The notes beneath the pieces are model-generated. The model was not told the origin of the DNA. It made no database searches and worked only from the letters and a program-made list of their open reading frames with translations. DNA of 58,758 nt. It comes from DATMBL01 sp050735975 (GTDB taxonomy: Bacteria > Desulfobacterota > Binatia > UBA9968). How positions within the stretch are numbered: position 1 is the first letter of the stretch; the number at the start of each line of letters is the position of its first letter. Positions 44,267 to 52,998 of the stretch are shown here, piece after piece. The DNA lies in the NCBI GenBank assembly GCA_050735975.1, contig JBOHVS010000067.1, positions 1-58,758 of the forward strand. The letters are read 5' to 3'. A program made the position numbers and the translations under genes.

Positions 44267-46162
44267 TTATGCCGAAACATTCCCGCTTTGACTCTGGGCG
44301 ATCACAGTCGCCATGTCTGCCACCGTGGGCGCTTGAAACAAGAACCGGATGGGGAGTTGCAAATCGAATTTCTTGATCACCCGCGAAATCACCTGCGTGG
44401 CCGCCAGGGAATCTCCTCCCAGCTCGAAGAAGCTGTCCTGAATGCCTACTTGATCCAAGCACAAGACCTCTGACCAAATCCCTGCGAGCGCTTCTTCCAG
44501 CGGGGTTCGAGGAGCGACAAACGTTGTGTCGAGCTCGGGCCTCGTCGCAGAGGGTGGTCGCAACGCACCGCGGTCCACCTTACCATTTGGCGCCAGCGGA
44601 AAGGCATCCAGAAACACCCACGCCGAGGGTATCATGTAGTCAGGCAGCCTTTCGTTCAGAAAGGCACGCAGCTCGCTGACGAAGGGGACGGGCCGGGCTG
44701 CGGGCAGCATATAGGCCACCAGCCGCCGCTCGCCGTCCTGCTCCGCTCGGGCCACGACAACGCCTTCCTTGACCGCGGGATGGTGGAGCAAGGCCATCTC
44801 GATCTCAGCGAGTTCGATCCGGTGGCCTCTGACCTTTACTTGAGAGTCTTTGCGTCCTAGGTGTAGCAGGCAACCATCGGGAAGCCGCCGCCCCAGGTCT
44901 CCCATGCGGTAGATTCGTTCGTTTCCGCCGTCGGGATCAGGCAGGAATGCGGCTTGTGTAAGGTCCGGTCTGCGCCAATAGCCCGGGGTAAGATAGCGAC
45001 TCCTGACCGCGATCTCACCGATGTTATTAAGGCCGCCCTCTTTTCCACCATCGTCGAGCAGCCAGATCTCGTTGTCGTCCACCGGGTATCCGATCGGCAC
45101 GATATTTCCTGTGATCGCTGTCTCTTTGTCGATGAAGTACCACCGGACGGTTCCGGTTTCGGTGCTTCCGAGACGGTTGATGAGGATGCAGTCCTGGGTG
45201 AAAAACTGCTTGTATAGCTCCACGTCTCTTTTGGCGGCCGGCTCACCGCCAAATCTGATGACGCGTAGATTGGGAAACTGGGCCGGCTCGCGTAGGGACT
45301 CGAGGAAATGGCGAAACACCGTTGGTACGGAATGATAGATCGTGATCTCATGCTGGACCAGCCAATCGGCCAGCGGCTCCAGGCCTACCTCTTTGATATT
45401 CAGCGGGTAGAGGGATGCGCCGTTTAGCAATGCGGTAAAAATATCGTGGTTCCCGGCATTGACACTAAAAGAGGAAAGAATGGTCAGCCGGTCCTCTGAG
45501 CAGAGGTGGAGGCCGTTGGTATAGTTCATGACGAAATGAAGCACGTTGCGATGGTTCTGAACGACCCCCTTGGGCTGTCCGGTTGAGCCGGACGTGTAGA
45601 GGATCCAGGTAAGCGCGTCCGGCGCTACAGGCAAACCAGGCGGATCGGTGGAAAGACTCGTATCGAGTTCATCTATATTTAGTAATGGGCCTGTAGTCTT
45701 GGCCAGTTCATTGGCCAACGGGATATTGGCGTTGTTGGTTACGATCAAACCTGCGCGAGAATCATCCAGGATGTAGGTCGCCCGCGCACGGGGAAGTAGA
45801 GGGTCAAGTGGCACGTAGATCTTGCCGGCTTTCAATGCTCCGAGCATGGCGGCAATCATCGGAGCATCATTTTCGAGTAGGAGAGCGATCGGTTCATTGT
45901 CATCACCGCGTTGAGCGGAAATTGCCCATGCCAGCCGGTTGGAGAGGCGATTCAGCTCGTCATAGGTGAGCGTCTGATTCGCGGTCTGCACCGCGATGCG
46001 GTCGGGGTGCTTCGCGACTTGCCGCTCGAAGCGATCGGAAATCGATTCCTCGAGATCTTCCTTCTTGAACTCGACGAAAGCCTTGGTCGGATGAAAGCAT
46101 TTGGCGTGTATGATTCTCTGTTCTTGCGGAAGGTGAATGTTAGACGCGGACAGATTACCCAT
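44267..46162 (-). CDS. Stand-alone A-T didomain protein, paralogue
   Basis: A 631-residue paralogue of the 42238-44112 product, with no C domain. It shares the N-terminal CFHPTKAFVEFKKEDLEESI block, LYTSGSTGQPKGVVQNH, SVNAGNHDIF (Asn at 235), NRLGSTETGTV and YRMGDLGRRL. Pocket by eye NAHSRGRTV. The carrier site is FFELGGDSLAATQ, with GGDS instead of the GGHS of every other carrier here, so it may face a different partner. ATGs at 46174 and 46162 are in frame; the second has GGAG 6 bases before it and leaves only an 8-bp overlap with the upstream NRPS. A role in trans loading is inferred. Confidence 0.9.
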   Translation of the reverse strand: MGNLSASNIHLPQEQRIIHAKCFHPTKAFVEFKKEDLEESISDRFERQVAKHPDRIAVQTANQTLTYDELNRLSNRLAWAISAQRGDDNEPIALLLENDAPMIAAMLGALKAGKIYVPLDPLLPRARATYILDDSRAGLIVTNNANIPLANELAKTTGPLLNIDELDTSLSTDPPGLPVAPDALTWILYTSGSTGQPKGVVQNHRNVLHFVMNYTNGLHLCSEDRLTILSSFSVNAGNHDIFTALLNGASLYPLNIKEVGLEPLADWLVQHEITIYHSVPTVFRHFLESLREPAQFPNLRVIRFGGEPAAKRDVELYKQFFTQDCILINRLGSTETGTVRWYFIDKETAITGNIVPIGYPVDDNEIWLLDDGGKEGGLNNIGEIAVRSRYLTPGYWRRPDLTQAAFLPDPDGGNERIYRMGDLGRRLPDGCLLHLGRKDSQVKVRGHRIELAEIEMALLHHPAVKEGVVVARAEQDGERRLVAYMLPAARPVPFVSELRAFLNERLPDYMIPSAWVFLDAFPLAPNGKVDRGALRPPSATRPELDTTFVAPRTPLEEALAGIWSEVLCLDQVGIQDSFFELGGDSLAATQVISRVIKKFDLQLPIRFLFQAPTVADMATVIAQSQSGNVSA

Positions 46163-49100
46163 GTCTGGCTCCATAGTTCATTTCGGGTGGATCATTGATG
46201 ACCTCAGCCAGCTCCGCAATCGTCGGTTTGTCAAACAGCAGGCGCAGGGGTACGTTCACCTGCAAAGCCTCTCGCACCCGCGACGCAACTTGTGTGGCGA
46301 GAAGCGAATGACCGCCCAGATCGAAGAAGTCATCGTGAACACCGACTCGTTCGACTTTGAGCACTTCAGCCCAGATCCTTGCAAGCACTTCTTCGGCTTC
46401 TGTTCGCGGGGCGGCATAGCCGTGTTCCAGCTCAGGTCGAGTTTGATCGGGAGCCGGAAGTGCGCGGCGGTCTATCTTGCCGTTAACGGTAAGCGGCAGG
46501 CTGTCCAATGTCACGAACGTTGCGGGTATCATGTAGTCGGGTAGTTTCTGTTTAAGAAAGCCGCGTAGCTCGTTAATGAAGCCTGCGGACTTTTCGTTCA
46601 GGACTAAATAAGCAACTAGCCGTTTGTCGCCGGGGATATCTTCTCGCGCGAGCACCGCTGCTTGCCGCACCGCCGGATGTTGCCCCAAGACGGCCTCGAT
46701 TTCTCCGAGCTCAATGCGAAATCCTCTAATCTTGACCTGCCGGTCAAGCCGATCCGCATACTCTATGTTGCCGTCCGTAAGGTAACGGGCCAGGTCGCCG
46801 GTTTTGTACAAACGCGCTCCGGGCACTGTGCTAAACGGATTCGGCAGGAACCTTTCCGCCGTAATCGCCGGGCTATTCAGATAGCCACGGGCCAAACCAT
46901 CTCCGCCGACGTAAAGCTCACCGAATACTCCGATCGGCGCGGGCTGGAAATGATCGTCCAGCAAGTAGATCTGTGTATTGGCGATAGGCCGGCCGATCGA
47001 GACGTTCTCCCCGGTAAGGCAAGGCGCTGCGGAAGAGTAGATCGTCGTCTCGGTAGGACCGTAAAGATTCCAGACTGACGAGCCCCGTCGCGCCAGTTCC
47101 TTTGCTAATTCAGGCGGTAATGCTTCCCCACCGCAAAGTACTCTCAGGTTGCGGCTCCCTTGCCACCCGGTTTGCAAAATCAACTGCCACATTGCCGGTG
47201 TAGTGTGCATGACCGTAGCTCCGGAACTGGCAAGCTTCCGGACCAATAGATCCGGATTAGTGGCCGTTTCACGGCTCACTATGATCATGGATGCGCCCGC
47301 GATAAGTGGAAGAAAAACCTCCATGACAGAGATATCGAAAGATAAATTAGCCACGAAAAGGGAGATATCCCCGCCGGCGAGCCGTAGCCGCTCTCTTATA
47401 TCGGTCAAAACGTTGATCACGCCGCGATGGCTGATCTGTACGCCTTTGGGCTTGCCCGTTGATCCGGATGTGAAGATCACATACGCCAGGTTGTCGGAGT
47501 TCGCTCCGCTTTTGGGATTGTCTTGGCTCTGCGCGAGAACCTCGTCCGAGCATTGGTCGAGACAAAGCAGCCGTGTAACCTGCTGCGGCAGGATTTCGAG
47601 CAGCCGTTGTTGAGTCAAGATTGAAGCCGGCTGGGCATCTTCGATCATGAATCGCAGCCGGTCTCTTGGATAAGAGGGGTCCAGCGGCAGGTAGGCTCCC
47701 CCGGCCTTGAGGATGCCGAGCAGGCCGATGATCATCTCCACGGAGCGCTCCATGCAGATGCCCACCAAAAGCTCGCCTCCAGCTCCGAGCCGCTTGAGGT
47801 AGTGCGCTAACTGATTGGCGCGCTGATTCAGCTCGCGGTAACTTAACTCCTGGGTTTCGTAGACCACCGCTACAGCATCGGGCGCGCGCTCGGCCTGCTC
47901 TTCAAATAACCGATGAATGCATTCGTCTTGAGGATACTCTCTCTTTGTGTCGTTCCACTCGACCAGCAACGTTCGCTGTTCTTGCCGGGTCAGCATCGGT
48001 AAAGTGGAGAGCCGCTTCTCCGGGTGAGCGATCATGCCCTCCAATAAGGTTTCAAAATGAGCGCTCATCCGTTCGATCCGGGCTCGACTAAAAGTTGTCG
48101 GAAACGTGAAAAGACAGTGCAGACCGTCCTGCCGATCGACCGCTTCAAGACTCAGATCCAAATCGCCGATAACGCCGGAGTCGAACGAGAACGGTTCGAA
48201 TCGAAGGCCGCGACGTTCTTCCCCCGCGACCTTTGGAAGATTGCGCAGGTTGAACATTACCTGAAGCAGGGGCCACCGGTCGGCAGCTCGGGCCGGTCGT
48301 AGCTCCTCGACGAGCTTCTCAAACGGAATCTCCTGAGATGCATAGGCCGCCAGCGCCATCTTACGAGTTCTGCTGAGAACTTCCCGTACGGTAGGATCTC
48401 CCGATAAAGCCGAGCGCATGAGTAGTATGTTAACGAAACAACCGATCAGCCCTTCAGTCTCAAACTGGATGCGTCCGGCGATGGGCACTCCGACGGCAAA
48501 ATCTTCTTGACGGCTGTAGCGGCTCAGCAAGAGCTGAAAGCCGCTAAGCAGAACCATGAAAAGGGTTACTCGCTCGCGGCGGCTTAACTCCTTCAGCTGT
48601 TCCGCCAATGAAACAGGTAGCAGGAAGGAATGCCGAGCCGCACGGCGTGTAGCCGCCGACGACGTGGGATAATCAGCCGGCAACAGTAAAGGCGATAGGG
48701 CTTCGAGCTGAGTGCGCCAGTAGCTCAGCTGACTCTCCACAGCGCCTTCAGATAAGCGCGCGTGTTGCCAAGCCGCGAAGTCGGAGTATTGAATCGGCAA
48801 ATCGGGCAAAGGCGAAGCTTTTGAGCCATTCGCAAAGGCGTCATAGAGCGTCCTTAACTCCCGCAGGAGTATGCCTTCCGACCAACCGTCGAAAACGAGA
48901 TGATGCATCAGCAGCAAGAGCACATGATCATCGACGTTAAGTTGAAGCAGCACTGCGCGCACCAACGGGCCGTTGACCGGATCGAAGATCTCCCGCGCTT
49001 CTTGAGCCGCGATGCCGGCCGCCTCTATTTCTTTATCGTGAACATGCCGCAGATCCTTTATGGCGAGGGGGAGAGGTTCAAACGGGCGCACGACCTGGAA

Positions 49101-49346
49101 CGGTTCGCCGTTAACAGCCGGAAAGACAGTACGCAGAATTTCATGCCGGCGTATAATTTCATTCAAGCTCCGCAAGAGGAACTGCTGTTCCAATCGTCCG
49201 GTCAGGCGAATGGCCACTGGGCGGTTCGACGAAGGATCGTTCGGATCAAGCTGATGCAAAATCCACAGTCTCCGCTGAGCCGGCGAAACAGACGCGTGTC
49301 CGTTTTGGGCACGGCGGGGGACCGTTAGAGTTGGCGGGATGGTCAT
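46155..49346 (-). CDS. NRPS module, C-A-T
   Basis: A 1063-residue module. C domain with MHHLVFDGWS near residue 146. A domain with IFTSGSTGKPKG, FDISVMEVF, LYGPTETTI; pocket by eye DIMHLGLIY, related to glycine codes but with Met239 and His278, so not a confident call. Carrier site FFDLGGHSLLA near 1009. It is the first NRPS gene in transcription order, 56 bp after a carrier-protein gene, and could be the lipid-accepting first module. Its 3' end overlaps the next gene. Start ATG 49346 has no strong ribosome site. Confidence 0.93.
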   Translation of the reverse strand: MTIPPTLTVPRRAQNGHASVSPAQRRLWILHQLDPNDPSSNRPVAIRLTGRLEQQFLLRSLNEIIRRHEILRTVFPAVNGEPFQVVRPFEPLPLAIKDLRHVHDKEIEAAGIAAQEAREIFDPVNGPLVRAVLLQLNVDDHVLLLLMHHLVFDGWSEGILLRELRTLYDAFANGSKASPLPDLPIQYSDFAAWQHARLSEGAVESQLSYWRTQLEALSPLLLPADYPTSSAATRRAARHSFLLPVSLAEQLKELSRRERVTLFMVLLSGFQLLLSRYSRQEDFAVGVPIAGRIQFETEGLIGCFVNILLMRSALSGDPTVREVLSRTRKMALAAYASQEIPFEKLVEELRPARAADRWPLLQVMFNLRNLPKVAGEERRGLRFEPFSFDSGVIGDLDLSLEAVDRQDGLHCLFTFPTTFSRARIERMSAHFETLLEGMIAHPEKRLSTLPMLTRQEQRTLLVEWNDTKREYPQDECIHRLFEEQAERAPDAVAVVYETQELSYRELNQRANQLAHYLKRLGAGGELLVGICMERSVEMIIGLLGILKAGGAYLPLDPSYPRDRLRFMIEDAQPASILTQQRLLEILPQQVTRLLCLDQCSDEVLAQSQDNPKSGANSDNLAYVIFTSGSTGKPKGVQISHRGVINVLTDIRERLRLAGGDISLFVANLSFDISVMEVFLPLIAGASMIIVSRETATNPDLLVRKLASSGATVMHTTPAMWQLILQTGWQGSRNLRVLCGGEALPPELAKELARRGSSVWNLYGPTETTIYSSAAPCLTGENVSIGRPIANTQIYLLDDHFQPAPIGVFGELYVGGDGLARGYLNSPAITAERFLPNPFSTVPGARLYKTGDLARYLTDGNIEYADRLDRQVKIRGFRIELGEIEAVLGQHPAVRQAAVLAREDIPGDKRLVAYLVLNEKSAGFINELRGFLKQKLPDYMIPATFVTLDSLPLTVNGKIDRRALPAPDQTRPELEHGYAAPRTEAEEVLARIWAEVLKVERVGVHDDFFDLGGHSLLATQVASRVREALQVNVPLRLLFDKPTIAELAEVINDPPEMNYGARHG
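46222..46316 (-). repeat. Carrier-domain segment nearly identical to 42290-42384
   Basis: Partner of the patch in the downstream A-T gene; 46254-46316 is the exact 63-base match. Confidence 0.85.
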
Positions 49347-49402
49347 CGTGGTATAGCGCTTTTGGAAGTGAGATTTGTTAGGACGTCTTCCTACGGGCAG
49401 GT

Positions 49403-49726
49403 CTAACTTCGCTTACCATCATTTTCGAGCGACGGCGGCTCCGGTTGCGCGGATGCGCCTGGGATTTTGCCGATAACGTATTCGGTCAAACTTCCGATCG
49501 TTTGGAAAACGGCTACGGTCAAATCGGCGTCCGGCACGGAAATATGGAACTCTTCCTCAAGCCCGATCACCAGCGCCGTCGTTTCGATAGAATCCAAGCC
49601 AACGCCCCGTCCCAGGAGCGCTGTCGTCGCGCTGCTGCCGGCCAGTATGTCTGAGCTCACGTTCAGCTCAGTAGCCAGTATGTGTTTAATCTTCTCTTCG
49701 ATTTCAAAGCGCAGTGTGTCGGACAC
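49403..49726 (-). CDS. Acyl carrier protein
   Basis: A 107-residue carrier protein: FEIEEKIKHILATELNV, then GVGLDSIETTALVIGLEEEF with Ser46 as phosphopantetheine attachment, then TIGSLTEYVI. It is shorter than and unrelated in detail to the FAAL-linked carrier at 31068. The start is GTG at 49726 with GGAG about 11 bases upstream. Directly before the first NRPS module, it could present a starter acyl unit, or serve one of the PaaK-like adenylating proteins upstream. Which enzyme loads it cannot be told. Confidence 0.9.
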   Translation of the reverse strand: MSDTLRFEIEEKIKHILATELNVSSDILAGSSATTALLGRGVGLDSIETTALVIGLEEEFHISVPDADLTVAVFQTIGSLTEYVIGKIPGASAQPEPPSLENDGKRS

Positions 49727-49825
49727 GATGCATAATCTCCGATCATCCGGGACGGCTGCTTCGACGATTGGCTGGCCGCCGGCCCCGGCGATTTGTTACA
49801 TTAATTCAGCGCGGCTGAAGAGAGA

Positions 49826-49934
49826 CTTTCACCCACGAAGGTCACGAAGAGCACGAAGGGATAAAGTATTTTTTAGATTCCATGTCCTCTCGATTATCCG
49901 ACCTTCGCGTACTTCGTGTTCTCTGTGGTGAGAG
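49826..49934. repeat. Inverted repeat of the CACGAAGGTCACGAAGAG type
   Basis: The left arm 49826-49859 contains CACGAAGGTCACGAAGAGC. The right arm 49901-49934 contains CTTCGTGTTCTCTGTGGTG. They are imperfect reverse complements around an AT-rich 40-base loop. It sits in the 235-bp spacer between the deacetylase and carrier-protein genes. This is a widespread class of dispersed non-coding element in bacteria. Confidence 0.75.
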
Positions 49935-49961
49935 AGTCTTCGTTGTGCGCTCTCGTGATCT

Positions 49962-50741
49962 TCACGGCGACGATATCTTTCGTAGAATATGTTCTTGGAC
50001 GGAACGCCGGACGCGGCGTGGAATGGCGAGCGCGCCGATATACAGCGGGAAAAGCCTCGTCAGCATGGCGCCAAAGGATCGGTCGCTGCGAAGATAGTAA
50101 GCGTCCACGCGCTCCATTGCATAAACATCGCTATTGTGCCGGATCAATTCGAGTTTGTCCGAACAAGCACAGACGAAGTGACGACTGACAACCTCGCGGC
50201 AGCGATCGTCGTAACGGCCGAATGGATAGGCAAAGCCGGCGACCGAAACGCTTAATGCGTCTTCAATGACCGACTTTCCGTTCACTACCTCGCGTTCAAC
50301 ATGCTCGGGCGGCAAGCGGGTCAAGTCCGGGTGGGTTAGCGTATGACCGCCGAAGTCGATTCCCGATCTTTGCATCTCCCTTATTTCGCGCCAGCTCAGC
50401 ATCGAGCGCTCGCACATTGAGGGCAAACGCTCCGACTCAGCGCACTTGGTGTTCTCTCCGACGGCCAGAAACACGGTCGCGGAAAAGCCATAGCGCTGCA
50501 AGATCGGAAACGCGCCATCGTAAACAGACTGATAACCGTCATCGAAGGTAATGGCGAAAGAGCGCTCGGGAAAAGCAGTCCCGCGGCACAAGCAGCCGGC
50601 CAGTTCCGGCAGGCTAATCGTCCGATAGCCGCCGTGATACAACCGGGCCATGCCGCGCTCAAAAAGCGACGGGGGAAAGGAAATGACCGAGGCCCGGTCA
50701 TCGACGGCGTGGAAAGTCAATATCGGAAAATGACCGGTCAT
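49962..50741 (-). CDS. Polysaccharide deacetylase (NodB/CE4 family)
   Basis: A 259-residue CE4 enzyme with motif 1 TFDDGY (Asp67/Asp68), motif 2 HTLTHPDL (His133, His137, metal ligands), and FAYPFGRYDDR as motif 3. The family removes N- or O-acetyl groups from polysaccharides or amino sugars using a divalent metal. No signal peptide is evident (MTGHFPILTFHAVDD), so it may act in the cytoplasm on a lipid-linked or small sugar substrate. It lies 36 bp after a PaaK-like gene and is presumably in the same transcript. This is the clearest pointer to an amino sugar in the product. Confidence 0.93.
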   Translation of the reverse strand: MTGHFPILTFHAVDDRASVISFPPSLFERGMARLYHGGYRTISLPELAGCLCRGTAFPERSFAITFDDGYQSVYDGAFPILQRYGFSATVFLAVGENTKCAESERLPSMCERSMLSWREIREMQRSGIDFGGHTLTHPDLTRLPPEHVEREVVNGKSVIEDALSVSVAGFAYPFGRYDDRCREVVSRHFVCACSDKLELIRHNSDVYAMERVDAYYLRSDRSFGAMLTRLFPLYIGALAIPRRVRRSVQEHILRKISSP

Positions 50742-50776
50742 AACGGCGTATTGATAGCTGGGGGGTCGCCGGATGT

Positions 50777-52381
50777 TCAGGCCGCTGTGTTTGAAGACCC
50801 TGGGTCCAATCTGCGAAGCGGCATCATTTTGCCGCGTTCGGTTAAGATTGGGATCATCCGCTTGACCTGTAGTTTCTTAGCTTGAGTCCAAATGGCCCGA
50901 GTCACCTCGTCCTCGGCGCTTTCCTCGACCGCATTTAGAACAATATCGATCGCATCGTTGTGGTTGGGAATTTTGATCTTTGGATGGATAACGATGCTCA
51001 ATCGGGTGAATCCCAACTGATCCTCTTCCTCAATCAGTTGATAATCCAGTGGGCTGCCTCCAAACCGCGCCGGTAGTACTTCTTCAAGGATTCGGATCAT
51101 GTCGCTGCCTACCAGAGTTACCCCTTCCCCGGTGAGCTTGCTGAAACTTCGAATATGGCGCAGGTGCTCGGTGAAGCCATAAGCTTCCAGCGGGCAGCCG
51201 CAGGGCCGTGCTTCGATGGTTCCATAGTCGTCACTTTCGACGTTCAACAACAGTTTGGGTGCCGAGGGCAGGAGCGTCGTAAAGTAAAAGGCTTCGACTT
51301 GCAACTCGACGCCGGGTATTTTCCTGGGATGTTGGATCAGCGCCAGAGCGTCTTTGAGAAAGTGCAGATCGTTTCCATCGGCCGGTCGACAACAGCCCAG
51401 TCCGGCGCGCCCAGCCTCCGTGAAGCCATAGAAGGGAACTAATCGTGCGCCGCTTCGAGTGATCTCCCGGAGCTTTCCGGGGGTAGTGGCTTCTCCTCCG
51501 CCGACAAACGTCACCCCTGTCATGTCCAATCCCTCTTCGCGGGCGGCAATGCTAACGCGTAGCGCCGTGCTAACAAGGGTATGAATCGCGCACTGGCCGC
51601 GCGTTTTCACTTTCTGGGCGGCCCAATGGGCGACAACGGCCGCTTGGTCCAGGCTGAGCGGTTCCGGACGAGGAATCGGGACACCGACAAGGCGTCCTGC
51701 CCATACGATATACTCCGTGGCAAGACGGTTTTTGAGCGAGTTTGAAAACTGTCGACTATGCACGGGTGAAAACCACTTTTCAGGCAGGTGCCCCATACGG
51801 GCTCCCCGCAGAAGATGGTTCAGGGCAGTCGGGTCGGGCAGCATGCAACGCCAGACGAGGGTCGGAGCGTCGAGAATGCCGTATGCATCGAACGCGAGCA
51901 TAATCTGGGGCACTTGAGCCGCCAGATGGTCGAGATCGACCGAAACACGAGTTCCGGCACCGCTCGTTCCGCCGCTTTCGGCCTGGTAGTAGCGCGACAG
52001 GTAGGGATTGTTAAAGTCCTGCGGCTCCACCGGAAAGACTCTTCCGTCGCGGACTATCGGTTTTCTTCCTTTGGATTCCTCGAAGCTGATGTAGACTCCG
52101 GCCGCGCGTAGTTCTCTGAGCGTCTCTTCCAGATCTTTGGCGTGCACCATCTTCCGGATGTCAGCCAGCTCAACCTGCGCCAGCTTCAGCAGGGGTAAAT
52201 AAGGGCTTCGCGAATAGTTGAAAATGCCGCGCTCGACCAGGCGCAAGAAGTTGGATTCGCGTTCAGCGAGTCTTTGCCGCACCGTATGGCGCGCCTCCTC
52301 CAATGACACGGTATGCCGGAGGAATCCGGCGAGCCCGAACAGAAACCGCCCATACATTTTCATATCAGCTATAATACCCAT
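50777..52381 (-). CDS. PaaK-like adenylate-forming protein, canonical copy
   Basis: A 534-residue member of the phenylacetate-CoA ligase-like family with an unassigned helical N-terminal extension of about 100 residues. ESGGTSGAGTRVS is the phosphate-binding loop, FYGFTEAG the A5 motif with the catalytic Thr-Glu pair, and CCRP and RPCGCPLEAYG supply possible zinc cysteines. DYQLIEEEDQLG lies in the C-terminal domain. Two paralogues follow upstream (52999 and 56901). The frame is open from TTG 52414; ATG 52381 aligns with the paralogues' N-termini and is preferred. The family activates a carboxylate as adenylate. Next to a deacetylase, exporter and carrier protein, it may activate an acyl or aminoacyl group for glycan decoration. 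Confidence 0.8.
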   Translation of the reverse strand: MGIIADMKMYGRFLFGLAGFLRHTVSLEEARHTVRQRLAERESNFLRLVERGIFNYSRSPYLPLLKLAQVELADIRKMVHAKDLEETLRELRAAGVYISFEESKGRKPIVRDGRVFPVEPQDFNNPYLSRYYQAESGGTSGAGTRVSVDLDHLAAQVPQIMLAFDAYGILDAPTLVWRCMLPDPTALNHLLRGARMGHLPEKWFSPVHSRQFSNSLKNRLATEYIVWAGRLVGVPIPRPEPLSLDQAAVVAHWAAQKVKTRGQCAIHTLVSTALRVSIAAREEGLDMTGVTFVGGGEATTPGKLREITRSGARLVPFYGFTEAGRAGLGCCRPADGNDLHFLKDALALIQHPRKIPGVELQVEAFYFTTLLPSAPKLLLNVESDDYGTIEARPCGCPLEAYGFTEHLRHIRSFSKLTGEGVTLVGSDMIRILEEVLPARFGGSPLDYQLIEEEDQLGFTRLSIVIHPKIKIPNHNDAIDIVLNAVEESAEDEVTRAIWTQAKKLQVKRMIPILTERGKMMPLRRLDPGSSNTAA

Positions 52382-52435
52382 TAGTGACCGGCGCCCTCGC
52401 GTTGGTGCATACAAGAACTTCTCCGTCGATCGGCC

Positions 52436-52841
52436 CTAGCGTCCCACGTGTTTCAAAGCCCCGGCGACCCAGGAAGAGAAACGCAGCCACCAAAGGATCG
52501 AGACCAGCGGATCGCGAAAAAAGGATCTGAAATGCGGATCATTCAATTTTTTCTGACCGCTAAGATAGGTTCGCATATACGACCGAATCTGGGAACGAAT
52601 CGGCTTCGGGCTGCTGAGCGGGTCGAGCGGAGGCCGCTTGAGAATCTTAGTGCGGAATTTGTACACTAGCGTGTCTATAATCTGGAGCAACAGCAGCTGA
52701 AAATCTTCGATCGGCAGACGAAAAGCACGACGAGGCGGTTTTCGCCCTCCATGGTGACGACAATCTTTTCTGCGTACGGCCGCAAGCGCTAATGATCGCG
52801 TAGCTTTGCGGATTTTGCGTATTAGTAACGAGAAGGTTCAT
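52436..52841 (-). pseudogene. Relic of a probable ATP-grasp-type ligase gene with internal deletion
   Basis: Starting at ATG 52841 the first frame reads MNLLVTNTQNPQSYAII. After a one-base shift near 52785 it continues LRPYAEKIVVTMEGENRL. The frame then changes again near 52740 and runs through RLPIEDFQLLLLQIIDTLVY and FRDPLVSILWWLRF to a stop at 52436. The first two pieces look like the N-terminus, and the last like the C-terminus, of a family I recall as ATP-grasp ligases. The central catalytic core, some 250 residues or more, is absent. Family assignment rests on recall of the N-terminal motif and is moderate. The 157 bp upstream to 52998 hold nothing recognisable. Confidence 0.5.
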
Positions 52842-52998
52842 CGCCGGGGATTCAAACTTCGGGTCAACGCCGGAGCCAAAGCGTCGCACGATTGAGATGG
52901 TCAAGGTCCGAACAGTTATGAAGCGCCGGCTACTCCGCGTCATGGCCGCGAGTCTCCCAGATGCAGAAGCGGCAAAATCGGCAAGCATGCCCATTGCG

